Source of the DNA: Sulfitobacter faviae
GTDB taxonomy: Bacteria > Pseudomonadota > Alphaproteobacteria > Rhodobacterales > Rhodobacteraceae
Length of the DNA stretch: 64,000 nt
Assembly (NCBI RefSeq): GCF_029870955.1
Contig: NZ_PGFQ01000001.1
Span: 868,001-932,000 of the forward strand
Reading direction: 5' to 3'
A program made the position numbers and the translations under genes. Shown one piece after another: positions 36,808 through 48,940 of the stretch; the first letter of the stretch is position 1, and the number at the start of each line of letters is the position of its first letter. The notes beneath the pieces are model-generated. The model searched no databases, was not told the DNA's origin, and saw only the letters and a program-made list of their open reading frames with translations.

Positions 36808-36820
36808 TTCGCAATGCGAA
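36808..36820. promoter_or_regulatory. Perfect palindrome upstream of dctP, candidate IclR operator
   Basis: TTCGCA and TGCGAA flank a single central base, 23 bases before the dctP start, and a half-site TTTCGCA follows at 36827-36833. IclR-type regulators commonly bind short palindromes of this kind in the promoter of their own operon. Binding is inferred. Confidence 0.55.
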
Positions 36821-37051
36821 CCGTTGTTTCGCATTTGTCGCAGGTCACGCTAGTCCGCGGACCGAAGGCGATCAAGCGAAACTTGGGCCATCGGCAGGGA
36901 GAGCGGTTAGGCTATTGAATTTGTTAAGGGAAAATTTCCCGAAGTTTGGTGCAGGCGTGGAACAGCCCCACCATATCCCGGAATCGGCTGCTCGGATCGA
37001 GCGGCCCGTAAAAAAGGCAGCCACGCCCGCACAGGACGTGGCCGCTGAATT

Positions 37052-37822
37052 TTAATACCAGTCGCCGAATTTGACCTCGACATCAGTGCCGACGCGTTTG
37101 GCGAACTCTTGCGGGTCTTGGGTGCCGCCGTCTTTGCCCCGGAAGTGATAGGGGTAGACGTAAGCTGGCTTGAACTCGGCCACCGCCGAGGCGGCGGCGT
37201 TGGAATCCATGGTGAAGGGCAGGTTCATGCAGACGAAAGCCAGCGAGATATCGGTCAGCCCGCGCATCTCGGGCGTGTCTTCGGTATCGCCCGAGATATA
37301 GATGCGGAAGCCATCGAAGCCGAGGATATAGCCGTTGTCGCGCCCCTCGGGGTGGAACTTCTTGCGCTCTTCGGTGGTGTTATAGGCCGGGATCGCGTTG
37401 ATCGGCAGGCCGTTGAACTCGGTATTCTCGCCATTGGCGATCTTGCTGGCCTTGGCGGCAAGCGCTTCGGGGAGCATGTCGAACACGGCGGGGTTGGTGA
37501 TGATCTGCACGTCATCGCCTGCCAGTGCGGCCAGCGTATCGGCATTGTAGTGATCGCCATGCTCATGGGTGATGAGGATCAGATCCGCCGCCGGGAAATC
37601 GCTGTATTGCGCGGGCTCGCCCACCGGATCGACATAGATCACGCCCTTTGGCGTCTCCAACACGATGGAGGCGTGATCGACCGGGTGCACGGTGATCGGG
37701 CCTGCGTCGGTGTCGAAGGTATCACCGCTCTGCGTGGCGGCGCGGGCGGCGAAGGGCAGCAAGGTCACGACGCCAGCGGCAGCGGCGGAGGTGGCAAGGA
37801 AATGGCGGCGGGTCTGGGTCAT
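37052..37822 (-). CDS. Tat-exported MBL-fold metallo-hydrolase
   Basis: A 256-residue metallo-beta-lactamase-fold protein. The ATG at 37822 follows CAGGAG. MTQTRRHFLATSAAAAGVVT is a textbook Tat signal with cleavage near ARA-AT. The core reads HPVDHASIVLETPKGVIYVD, then LILITHEHGDHYNAD (HxHxDH-type metal motif near residue 85), FRIYISGDTEDTPEM near 185 and YVYPYHFRG near 230. This is the YfbR/UlaG-like 'beta-lactamase superfamily' branch, usually of unknown substrate. Its start is 80 bases from the end of the BKACE gene on the same strand, so the two may be co-transcribed. Confidence 0.88.
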   Translation of the reverse strand: MTQTRRHFLATSAAAAGVVTLLPFAARAATQSGDTFDTDAGPITVHPVDHASIVLETPKGVIYVDPVGEPAQYSDFPAADLILITHEHGDHYNADTLAALAGDDVQIITNPAVFDMLPEALAAKASKIANGENTEFNGLPINAIPAYNTTEERKKFHPEGRDNGYILGFDGFRIYISGDTEDTPEMRGLTDISLAFVCMNLPFTMDSNAAASAVAEFKPAYVYPYHFRGKDGGTQDPQEFAKRVGTDVEVKFGDWY

Positions 37823-37902
37823 TTCAGGCTCCTGTTGGTTGCTGGAACGGGACATAGCGGCCCCGCCCCGCATTTCAACGCGGCACCCGTTTTGCGGCAA
37901 GC

Positions 37903-38733
37903 CTATGAGGGGCGCAGGCCGAGAATCTCACGCGCTTGTGCAGCCGTGGCAACGGGGCGCTCATATTTCGCGCAGAGATCCGCCGCGCGCTGGATCAGCG
38001 CCGCGTTCGAAGGTGCCAGCGTCTCGCGGTCCAGCCGCACGTTGTCCTCGAGCCCCGCCCGCGTATGGCCACCCGCCGCGATGGCCCATTCGTTCAGCAC
38101 GATCTGGTTCGGCCCGATCCCGGCGGCACACCACTGCGCATCGGGCGCCAAGCGGTTGAGCGTGTGGATGTAGAAATCAAAGGTCTCACGGTCCACCGGC
38201 ATGGCGTTTTTCACGCCCATGACGAATTGCACATAGAGCTGGCCGGGAATGCGCCCGTCACGGTTCATCTCGGCGGCCTTGTGGATGTGGCTGAGATCGA
38301 AGGCTTCGATCTCGGGCTTGATCTCATGGGCTTTCATCTCCGAGGCCAGCCAATCGACCAATTCCGGCGGGTTCTCGTAAACCCGCGTCGGGAAATTATT
38401 GGACCCGACCGAGAGCGAGGCCATGTCGGGCCGTAGCGAAAGCATCCCGCCCCGCTCCCGCCCCGCGCCCGAGCGCCCGCCGGTGGAGAACTGGATGATC
38501 ATGCCGGGGCAGTGCTTTTGCACGCCTTCCATCAGCCGCGCGAACCTCTCGGGGTCCGAGGACGGGGTCTCGTCCTCGTTGCGCACATGGGCGTGGCAGA
38601 TCGAGGCCCCGGCCTCGAAGGCCGCGTGGGTCGACTCGACCTGCTCGGAGATCGAGATCGGCACGGCGGGGTTGGCGGCTTTGGTGGGGACGGAGCCGGT
38701 GATGGCGACGCAGAGGATGCAGGGGGTGGTCAT
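37903..38733 (-). CDS. BKACE family beta-keto acid cleavage enzyme (DUF849)
   Basis: A 276-residue member of the 3-keto-5-aminohexanoate cleavage family. These Zn-dependent enzymes split beta-keto acids with acetyl-CoA to give acetoacetate and a CoA ester. The start at 38733 gives MTTPCILCVAITGSVPTKA. Conserved points: ISISEQVESTHAAFEAGASI, CHAHVRNEDETPSSDPERF with metal-binding His-x-His near 46-48, IIQFSTGGRSGAGRERGGML near 85, and EAFDLSHIHKAAEM near 145. The later segment IGPNQIVLNEWAIAAGGHTR gives the substrate-binding Gly-His region. The keto acid used here is unknown. Confidence 0.88.
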   Translation of the reverse strand: MTTPCILCVAITGSVPTKAANPAVPISISEQVESTHAAFEAGASICHAHVRNEDETPSSDPERFARLMEGVQKHCPGMIIQFSTGGRSGAGRERGGMLSLRPDMASLSVGSNNFPTRVYENPPELVDWLASEMKAHEIKPEIEAFDLSHIHKAAEMNRDGRIPGQLYVQFVMGVKNAMPVDRETFDFYIHTLNRLAPDAQWCAAGIGPNQIVLNEWAIAAGGHTRAGLEDNVRLDRETLAPSNAALIQRAADLCAKYERPVATAAQAREILGLRPS

Positions 38734-38940
38734 GGGTGGTGGTCCTGTAGTGTGATGCAGAAGGTCGCATATGGCGGGGGCGGTGTACACTAGTTGGGAG
38801 AGAGCGTTGGAGTTCACTAGCCGCCACCGCGCGAGAACAGAGGGGCTAAGACCTGCATCCCTTAGCAACCTTTCAACAGATGGAATGGCTATTGAATATC
38901 GTACGAACGACCTGAAATTACAGAAACGCAGTTGCGCTCA

Positions 38941-40005
38941 CTATGGGCTAATTATTCTAACCAACCAAACTAGGACACTGACCCCAATGGTCGAGATAAC
39001 GCCGGCCATCGATGCGTAGGCTATTTCTTTCGCGAATCCTCGGCCCTTATTTACTATCTTCAAGTGCCTATCGATTTGTCGCGAACCGGCAACATTCAAA
39101 TTTAGCATCGGGAAATACCCACGTGGCCAAGCATTGTTAGCGACATGGACATATAGCTTGTGTGATACCCAATTCAGAAAATAGTACAAGAGAGCAAGAA
39201 TAAGAACGTTTTGGAAGTACAAATGATAGCTAGGGTTTAATGTCCACCAGTATCCGTTACCGGTAATTGTGGCAACAATTGCTGCGCAGAGAATACCAAT
39301 ACGCAGCTGTTCAAAGCTATTCACTGTCAACAGGTTTGAGCCAAAATCTTTCCAGCGCCCCCAATTTGGCGCCCATTTCGGCCTTTCAGGCACGGGGTGT
39401 TCAGGTAAGGCTTCGAACCAGTCCTTTATGACCAATTCTAAATTTCGCGAAATTAGGTAGTCAACATACTCAATTCTCACTTCAGCACATGAACTTGACC
39501 ACGGTTGGCCGGGCTCGTGACCAACCATCGCGTTAGAACCATCTTGGTTCAGTACAAAACCGTGTAGGTCGATATTAATTGAGTAAGCAGCGACGTCTGC
39601 AGACCGCTCAGTCGGGATAACGAAATTAAAGTATATCTCTAGACATGAGATCGGGGAAGTTGAGCTAAAGTCATGATTAACAAATTTATCGTAGGACGAA
39701 ATATTCTCACGGGACACCGCACCGCTGTTGTCTCGTTTCTCCACAATAACGGAGCGAAAGCCCGCAGAAGTAGGCTGCAAATGTTCTATCCACTGACCCA
39801 ACTTCAAACAAAGTTGAGAAATGTCATTCCTTTCGATCCGATAGGACTTGTTAAGGCGCGAAAAATGGTACTCTTTTGTGCCAGTCACCTCATCGAAAAG
39901 AGCTTTAAGAACTGTAGATGGAAGGCGCGGGAACTCAGCGGTTTCCCCTCCGTCGGTCGTCAACTGCGCCTGGCTTGCAATGTTCTTGTTCCCATGACCG
40001 GACAA
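38941..40005 (-). CDS. Orphan membrane-anchored protein of unknown function, AT-richer than neighbours
   Basis: A 354-residue protein I do not recognise. Residues 1-210 look soluble, with a mixed alpha/beta pattern (LPSTVLKALFDEVTGTKEYH; ISCLEIYFNFVIPTERS; AAYSINIDLHGFVLNQDGS). Two adjacent hydrophobic spans follow near 232-250 (IGILCAAIVATITGNGYWW) and 262-278 (FQNVLILALLYYFLNW), and a third closes the protein near 330-352 (AGVISTIGVSVLVWLVRI). A tail-anchored cytosolic domain is a plausible topology. The gene and its flanks (about 38.78-40.15 kb) are clearly AT-richer than the genes on either side, suggesting horizontal acquisition. No transposase, integrase or partner gene is adjacent. Confidence 0.7.
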   Translation of the reverse strand: MSGHGNKNIASQAQLTTDGGETAEFPRLPSTVLKALFDEVTGTKEYHFSRLNKSYRIERNDISQLCLKLGQWIEHLQPTSAGFRSVIVEKRDNSGAVSRENISSYDKFVNHDFSSTSPISCLEIYFNFVIPTERSADVAAYSINIDLHGFVLNQDGSNAMVGHEPGQPWSSSCAEVRIEYVDYLISRNLELVIKDWFEALPEHPVPERPKWAPNWGRWKDFGSNLLTVNSFEQLRIGILCAAIVATITGNGYWWTLNPSYHLYFQNVLILALLYYFLNWVSHKLYVHVANNAWPRGYFPMLNLNVAGSRQIDRHLKIVNKGRGFAKEIAYASMAGVISTIGVSVLVWLVRIISP

Positions 40006-40165
40006 AACTCACTCCTTAAACCTAAGACTTGGACTGTTTAGAAAAGTGAGTTCAATATTGCAATGCACACCCACGAGTTGCAATAGCCTGCAAAGCGATA
40101 GGGCAAGACGAGAGTCATGACTTCGCTACGGGATGAAAAACGCAAAGTCGCTCATCAAATTCATT

Positions 40166-41968
<1,803 letters not shown>

Positions 41969-42182
41969 GCAAGGGGATATGGCGCAGAGCCGCGCCTGCG
42001 TCAATTGGCCATGAACGCGCCCATGCCCCCTGCCCGCACGTCACGGCGCTTTATCGCGGGTCGAAGGGCGCAGCCCCCCAAAGGAGAATTGCGCGAAGCC
42101 CCCTTTTGCGGCATAATGAAGGGCAGAGCAGATCGGGCCGACAAGGGGAAAACCCCATGGTCCAGAACAATAGGGCAAATCA

Positions 42183-42545
42183 ATGCGGACAGTTGCAAGT
42201 TTGATGGCGCTCGCCATCTTGGCGGGTTGTGGCGGCACACGTTATTCCAGCGATGCCGCCGTCGGACGTTTCTCCCCCACACCGGTTCTTTTCGCCACGG
42301 GGCCGATCCAAAAGGCCTGTCTGGCCGATGGGCGCCGCGGCTCCAGCCATGCGCGCTGCGGCTGTGTGCAGGCGGTGGCGGATCAGACGCTGTCGCGCTC
42401 GGACCAGCGCCAAGGTGCCAAGATTTTCCGCGACCCGCACCGTTTGCAGGAAATGCGCCAATCCGACAACAAAAGCGAGAACGCTTTCTGGAGCACATGG
42501 AAAGCCTTCGGCCAAAGCGCCGCGGCGGCCTGTTCCAACACCTGA
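42183..42545 (+). CDS. Small predicted lipoprotein
   Basis: A 120-residue protein beginning MRTVASLMALAILAGCGG, where LAGC is a lipobox, so a lipid-anchored periplasmic protein is predicted. The mature part holds several cysteines (KACLADG, ARCGCVQAVADQ, and a C-terminal AAACSNT) and a charged central helix (RSDQRQGAKIFRDPHRLQEM). I do not recognise a functional family, though similar short cysteine-containing lipoproteins occur in Rhodobacterales. It converges on the low-Mr phosphatase gene, with four bases between the stops. Confidence 0.65.
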   Translation: MRTVASLMALAILAGCGGTRYSSDAAVGRFSPTPVLFATGPIQKACLADGRRGSSHARCGCVQAVADQTLSRSDQRQGAKIFRDPHRLQEMRQSDNKSENAFWSTWKAFGQSAAAACSNT

Positions 42546-42549
42546 TTGC

Positions 42550-43011
42550 TCAGTCTTGGCTGAGCGGCTGGCCAAAACGGTCAATCAGCCGTCCGACGAT
42601 CTGATCGCGGGCGGCGCGAAACTGCGTGAGTTTGGCCTCGCGCCCCTCGCCCAGCCCGGTGGGGTCAAGGATCGGCCAATATTCCACGTCGAGATGATAA
42701 AACCGCGTCAGTTCCAGCGCCCGGCGCTGGCTGGCAGGGCTAAGCGCGATCACAAGGTCGAATGACCCCAGATCGTCGCCCCATTCCTCCATCTCGTCGA
42801 AACTGCGGCTGCGGTGGCGGTCGAGTTCCACGTCCAGCTCTCTGCACACGGCGATGGAGAAGCCGTCAATCTCCATGTCGTTCTTGACGCCAACCGATTG
42901 GACATAGGTGCCGGTGCCGTAGAACTTCTTCATCAACCCCTCGGCCATGGGGGAGCGGACGGCGTTATGATCGCAGCAGAAGAGAACGGATTGAGGCAGC
43001 ACCTGCGTCAT
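42550..43011 (-). CDS. Low molecular weight protein-tyrosine phosphatase family protein
   Basis: A 153-residue protein of the LMW-PTP/arsenate reductase superfamily. The P-loop is FCCDHNAVRSPMAEGLMKKF, giving nucleophile C13 and R19 in C-x5-R. The acidic DPTG motif near residue 118 supplies the general acid. It could dephosphorylate protein tyrosine or reduce arsenate; its conserved place after UPF0262 in Rhodobacterales argues for a housekeeping phosphatase. The start abuts the UPF0262 stop (TAA then ATG), so they are coupled. Confidence 0.88.
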   Translation of the reverse strand: MTQVLPQSVLFCCDHNAVRSPMAEGLMKKFYGTGTYVQSVGVKNDMEIDGFSIAVCRELDVELDRHRSRSFDEMEEWGDDLGSFDLVIALSPASQRRALELTRFYHLDVEYWPILDPTGLGEGREAKLTQFRAARDQIVGRLIDRFGQPLSQD

Positions 43012-43491
43012 TTATCCGCCGAAATGCAGAACGCAGATCAGGGTAAATAGCCGCCGGGCGGTGTCGGTGTCGATCTCGGCCTTGCCCGAGAGCCGCTCTT
43101 GCAGCACGCGGGAGCCTTCGTTGTGAATGCCGCGCCGGGCCATGTCGATCGTCTCGATTTGGCTGGGGGGCAGTTTCTTGACCGCTTCGAAATAGCTTTC
43201 GCAGATTTGGAAGTAATCCTTCACCACCTGCCTGAACGGGCCGAGGGAGAGGTGAAATTCCGCTGCCTTTTCAGCCGCTTCGGTCTGCACGTCAAAGACC
43301 AGACGTTTGTCGCGGATAGAGAGAGACAGATGGTAAGGCCCTTCGGGCACCGGCCCCTTTTCGCGTTCGGGCAGGATGAAACTGTTCTCTTCCAGCAGGT
43401 CGAACATGGCCACCTTACGCTCCTGATCAATCTCGGGCGTGGGCGGCGGCATGTTCGCGTCATCAAGCGCGATATGGGTGATGCGGGTCAT
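43012..43491 (-). CDS. UPF0262 family protein
   Basis: A 159-residue conserved alphaproteobacterial protein of unknown function. The ATG at 43491 (MTRITHIALDDANMPPPTPE) has AAGGA seven bases upstream; a longer reading from 43566 has no support. Diagnostic stretches are QERKVAMFDLLEENSFILPE, GPYHLSLSIRDKRLVFDVQT and GPFRQVVKDYFQICESYFEA. The protein is usually encoded just after hisD and before a low-Mr phosphatase, as here. There is no signal peptide or membrane segment. Confidence 0.9.
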   Translation of the reverse strand: MTRITHIALDDANMPPPTPEIDQERKVAMFDLLEENSFILPEREKGPVPEGPYHLSLSIRDKRLVFDVQTEAAEKAAEFHLSLGPFRQVVKDYFQICESYFEAVKKLPPSQIETIDMARRGIHNEGSRVLQERLSGKAEIDTDTARRLFTLICVLHFGG

Positions 43492-43663
43492 CGGCGCATC
43501 CTTTTTGCTGGCGATACCCTTTCGTGGATAGCGCAGCGGTGGGAAGGGGGCAATGCGCGAGAGCACGCGCGCCCGCGATTGCGCCCCGTCAGCGCATTTG
43601 ACGATACGTCAGAAGCATCAACAGGGCCGAAAGCACGCAGGCGGGGGCAGCGCTGCCCCTGCC

Positions 43664-44964
43664 CTAGTCGTTGAGTTTGCGCAGACGCGCGGTGACCGAC
43701 AGGCCATGTGCCTCAAGGCTTTCGGACTGGGCCAGCCGCTCTGCCGCGGGGCCGATGGCCTTGAGCGCCTCGGGCGACATCTGCGCCAGCGTCGTCCGCT
43801 TCATGAAATCCAGCACCGACAGGCCAGAGGAGAAACGCGCCGAGCGCGCCGTGGGCAGAACGTGGTTCGGCCCGCCGACGTAATCGCCAATCGCCTCGGG
43901 CGTCCATTGGCCGAGGAAGATCGCCCCGGCATGGGTGATCTTGTCCGACAGCGCCTTCGGGTCCGCCACGCAAAGCTCAAGGTGCTCCGGCGCGATGCGG
44001 TTGCTGAGGGCGGCGGCGGCGTCGAGGTCCGGCACGGTGATGATCGCTCCATTGTCGCGCCAGCTTGCGCCCGCGATGGCGCGGCGTTCGAGGGTGAGCA
44101 GACGCTTCTCAACCGCCTCTTCCACCGCGCGGGCAAAGGCAGGGTCGGTGGTGATCAGAATGCTCTGCGCGCTCTCGTCATGTTCGGCTTGGCTGAGCAG
44201 ATCGAGGGCAATAAAATCGGGATCGTTCTCTCCATCGGCGATGACGAGGATCTCGGATGGCCCCGCGATCATGTCGATGCCGACCTTGCCGAAAACGCGG
44301 CGTTTGGCGGCGGCGACGAAAGCGTTGCCCGGGCCGGTGATCTTGTCCACCGGGGGATCGTTTCGGTGCCATAGGCCAGTGCCGCCACGGCCTGCGCGCC
44401 GCCGATGCGGTAAATCTCATCCACCCCGGCGATGCGGGCGGCCAGCAGCACAAGCGGGTTCAGCACACCATCGGGCGTCGGTACGACCATCGCCAGACGC
44501 GCCACCCCCGCCACTTTGGCCGGGACCGCGTTCATCAACACCGAGGATGGGTAGCTCGCCAATCCGCCGGGCACATAGAGGCCCGCGGCGGAAACCGGCG
44601 TCCAGCGCCAGCCCAGCGTGGCGCCATCGGGGTCGGTCCATTCCGCATCCTCGGGCAATTGCCGGGCGTGATAGGCGCGGATGCGGTCGGCGGCGAGTTC
44701 CAGCGCCTTGCGGTCTTCGGGAGAGACTTCGGCCACGGCGGCGTCGACCTCTTCCGCGCTGATGCGCAGGGTCTCGGCAGTCAGGGTCACGCGGTCGAAT
44801 CTCTGCGACAGGTCGATCACGGCGGCATCGCCACGGGCGCGCACATCGGCGATGATCTCGGCCACCACGGCATCGACATCGGGGCTGTCCTCGCGCTTGG
44901 CGTTCAGCAGTTTGTCAAAAGCCGCTTCGAAATCGGCGGCAGAGGCATCGAGCGTGACGGGCAT
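43664..44964 (-). CDS. hisD: Histidinol dehydrogenase, frameshifted as given
   Basis: Catalyses the last two steps of histidine synthesis, histidinol to histidine with 2 NAD+. The repaired protein is 433 residues, the usual length. The first frame (from the ATG at 44964) covers the amino half, including WRWTPVSAAGLYVPGGLASY and YRIGGAQAVAALAYGTETIP. The second frame continues VDKITGPGNAFVAAAKRRVF and GKVGIDMIAGPSEILV, down to the C-terminal LRKLND. The break is a run of five G on the plus strand at 44352-44356, where a sixth would join IP to PVDKITGPGN. Loss of a required biosynthetic gene is unlikely in a free-living marine bacterium, so a sequence error is favoured. UPF0262 follows after 172 bases. 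Confidence 0.93.
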
Positions 44965-45014
44965 GGGTTCAAGCTTTCGTAGAGGGGCCGCCGCGCAGGG
45001 CTGGCCCGAAAATG

Positions 45015-45344
45015 TTAAGACGCCTGCGGGCGGCGCAGGCTCGGCTCGGCCCGCAGGCCTGCGGTTTTAGAGGTGGCAGCGGGGGCGGCACGCTGCGCCA
45101 GTCGCATGGCGCGGGTGTCTTGCGCATTGTCGAAGATCGCACGCGCCACCTGCGCCACCAAAATGGCGGAGAGACCACCCGAGACCAACGCGAGCGGCAC
45201 CACCAAGGTCGCGACCGAGAGCGACGCGATGAGTTGCGCCGCGCCCAAGACGCAGCCCAGGAGGATCAGTGCCCAACCGGACACTTCGGTCAGCAGCGCG
45301 GTGATCCGGCCCCGCGTAAATCTATTCTGTTTCAGTTCAGGCAT
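45015..45344 (-). CDS. Small two-helix membrane protein of unknown function
   Basis: A protein of about 109 residues with two hydrophobic segments: residues 20-40 (GWALILLGCVLGAAQLIASL) and 42-66 (VATLVVPLALVSGGLSAILV). Its C-terminal part is charged and rich in Ala and Arg. The ATG at 45344 (MPELKQNRFTRG) has AAGGA upstream; an in-frame ATG at 45365 would add seven residues. The gene lies between DUF2948 and hisD. I recognise no family and infer no function. An inverted repeat (GCCTGCGGGC with GCCCGCAGGC) lies in its last codons near 45024-45059 and may affect transcript levels toward hisD. Confidence 0.6.
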   Translation of the reverse strand: MPELKQNRFTRGRITALLTEVSGWALILLGCVLGAAQLIASLSVATLVVPLALVSGGLSAILVAQVARAIFDNAQDTRAMRLAQRAAPAATSKTAGLRAEPSLRRPQAS

Positions 45345-45374
45345 CTTGCGATCCTTGCCCGCCATGCGGCGGCG

Positions 45375-47111
<1,737 letters not shown>

Positions 47112-47114
47112 CGT

Positions 47115-47291
47115 TCAGCTGTCCTTTTCCGGCCCCTCGGGGCCATTGCCTGTATCCTGCGCCACATCCTCGGCCCGCGCGCGCGCCTGCGCCTTGCGCC
47201 GCGCCATATTCGCCTTGAGCGCAGCCTTCAGCCGCGCCTCCCGCGCAGAGGGTGTTTTCGCGTTCTTTTCCGGGGCGTTTTGCTTTGCCAT
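47115..47291 (-). CDS. Small basic protein upstream of murA
   Basis: A 58-residue frame from the ATG at 47291, stopping three bases before murA. It reads MAKQNAPEKNAKTPSAREAR, then LKAALKANMARRKAQARARA, then an acidic tail (EDVAQDTGNGPEGPEKDS). The strongly basic, Ala-rich middle and acidic end suggest a helical, probably nucleic-acid- or ribosome-associated protein, but this is guesswork. Close coupling to murA and a plausible composition argue that it is real. Very short ORFs of this sort are conserved before murA in related genomes, as far as I recall. Confidence 0.6.
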   Translation of the reverse strand: MAKQNAPEKNAKTPSAREARLKAALKANMARRKAQARARAEDVAQDTGNGPEGPEKDS

Positions 47292-47376
47292 GCCGCCTAT
47301 CTAGCGCAGGGGGCAAGAAGGGTCCAGATCAGGGGTTGCGCCCCCTTTCGATTGCGGCTAATCACCCGTCCACGGC

Positions 47377-47683
<307 letters not shown>

Positions 47684-47822
47684 TGAAACTCCTCTTAATT
47701 ATCGAAGTACCCCCGCGAGAGTGCCGCTCGTTTCTTTAAAGCCTACGCTGCACGCCTATTCTATAAATCGAATCGACACCCCCGCCCCGATAGCCGGGAC
47801 GGAAGTGCCGAAAATTCACATC

Positions 47823-47858
47823 ACATCACGACGCCTCAAAACATCACGACGCCTCAAA
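47823..47858. repeat. Perfect 18-bp tandem duplication at the sodC 3' end
   Basis: ACATCACGACGCCTCAAA occurs twice in direct succession (47823-47840 and 47841-47858). The second copy contains the last sodC codons and the stop; the first lies just beyond. It is a recent-looking slippage event with no effect on the protein. Confidence 0.85.
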
Positions 47859-48365
47859 CACGCCACAAGCGATACGCGACCCCGCGTCGCCCGATGGCTG
47901 CGATTCGTAATCGTCTGCGCCGCTGTGGATGATGAAGGCCGCACCATCATCGTCTTTGATCATGGTCTCAATATCGAGCAGGTCGAGAAAGACTTCGGCT
48001 TCAAGCACCCCATCTTCACCCACGACCATATTGGGCATATCACCGGGATGCGGCCCACCTTCGACGAGCACACCGTGCTTGCGGTCCCCCGCGATATGGC
48101 CACCGGCGGATTTGAAATCCTCTGCCGAACAATCACCGGTCTCATGCAAGTGCACGCCGTGGGTACCCGCGGGCACGCCGGTTACGTCGATCTTGACCAA
48201 GGTGCGGCCCGACGCAGTCGTGTTCAGCGAAACATTGCCCGAAATATCATTCGAATTGCCCGCGACCTGAGCCGTCGCCGCCGTTTGCATATGGCTTTCG
48301 GCCTGCGCCGCCACGGCGCCAGTTGTGGCCAAAGCGGCCCCGAGTAGGATATTGCGCAGATACAT
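47844..48365 (-). CDS. sodC: Periplasmic Cu,Zn superoxide dismutase
   Basis: Converts superoxide to oxygen and hydrogen peroxide in the periplasm. The 173-residue precursor starts MYLRNILLGAALATTGAVAA, a Sec signal ending near AQA-ES; AAAGGAGGAAG lies just upstream of the ATG at 48365. Copper ligands are in GVHLHETGDC (His-x-His, with the disulfide Cys), the zinc loop in GGHIAGDRKHGVLVEGGPHP, and the second copper region in AAFIIHSGADDY. The other disulfide Cys is in RIACGVFEAS at the end. It lies alone between two tRNA genes. Its 3' end carries an 18-bp duplication. Confidence 0.95.
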   Translation of the reverse strand: MYLRNILLGAALATTGAVAAQAESHMQTAATAQVAGNSNDISGNVSLNTTASGRTLVKIDVTGVPAGTHGVHLHETGDCSAEDFKSAGGHIAGDRKHGVLVEGGPHPGDMPNMVVGEDGVLEAEVFLDLLDIETMIKDDDGAAFIIHSGADDYESQPSGDAGSRIACGVFEAS

Positions 48366-48469
48366 GGCTTCCTCCTTTGGGTTATATGTCCGATGTCGGC
48401 TCAACCCGCCCGGCCCGCGTCGGGTTCCTCTTGATGCAGGGCGAGGCTTGCCCCTATAAGCGGCCGAGT

Positions 48470-48546
48470 GCTCCCTTAGCTCAGCTGGATAGAGCAGCCG
48501 ACTTCTAATCGGCAGGCCGAGGGTTCGAATCCTTCAGGGAGCGCCA
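48470..48546 (+). tRNA. tRNA-Arg (anticodon TCT)
   Basis: Acceptor GCTCCCT pairs with AGGGAGC, discriminator G and encoded CCA. The anticodon stem CCGA/TCGG closes loop CTTCTAA, giving anticodon TCT for AGA codons. The D arm TAGCTCAGCTGGATAGAGCA and T arm GAGGGTTCGAATCCTTC are normal. Confidence 0.95.
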
Positions 48547-48574
48547 CTTTCTTTCACACGTGGGCCCTCCCCAC

Positions 48575-48934
48575 CTACGCGCGCGAAAAATCCTCGATCG
48601 CCGCGGCGATCAGATGCGGAAAGGTCGGTTTGCCAAGCATGGCGACAGGCTCAAGCGCGCTTAGCCGCTGTTGGGTGAGATCGTCCAGATTGCCGCTCAT
48701 GAAGACGCAGCGGATGTTGTGTTCCGCCAGCAGCCACTGCGCGACCTCTTCGCCGGAATCGCCATTGGCGAGCCGTAGGTCCATGAAGGCCAGATCGGGC
48801 CGGGACTGCGTCACCACCTCCCGGCAGGTCGCGAAATCCTTGACCGGGCCAAGGACGGAATGCTGAAGCTGTTCGAGCTGCATCTGAAGGTCCAAGGCAA
48901 TCAAAAATTCGTCTTCGACAATCAGAATATTCAC
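48575..48934 (-). CDS. Single-domain response regulator (receiver only)
   Basis: A stand-alone CheY-like receiver of 119 residues: MNILIVEDEFLIALDLQMQL with the acidic pocket at E7/D8, phospho-acceptor D52 in AFMDLRL, Ser in VFMSGN near 80 and the conserved Lys in MLGKP near 102. There is no output domain. It starts six bases after the stop of the HWE-type kinase gene on the same strand, so it is presumably that kinase's partner or a phosphate sink. Receiver-only proteins beside HWE/HisKA_2 kinases in alphaproteobacteria often feed general stress or phyR-like signalling; that link is not shown here. Confidence 0.9.
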   Translation of the reverse strand: MNILIVEDEFLIALDLQMQLEQLQHSVLGPVKDFATCREVVTQSRPDLAFMDLRLANGDSGEEVAQWLLAEHNIRCVFMSGNLDDLTQQRLSALEPVAMLGKPTFPHLIAAAIEDFSRA

Positions 48935-48940
48935 CGGCCA

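Noticed and set aside
42550..43011. A second arsenate reductase belonging to the arsenic operon
   Set aside because: It has the LMW-PTP P-loop, but it lies in the hisD/UPF0262 housekeeping run 13 kb away and has a DPTG phosphatase motif, so a phosphatase is more likely.
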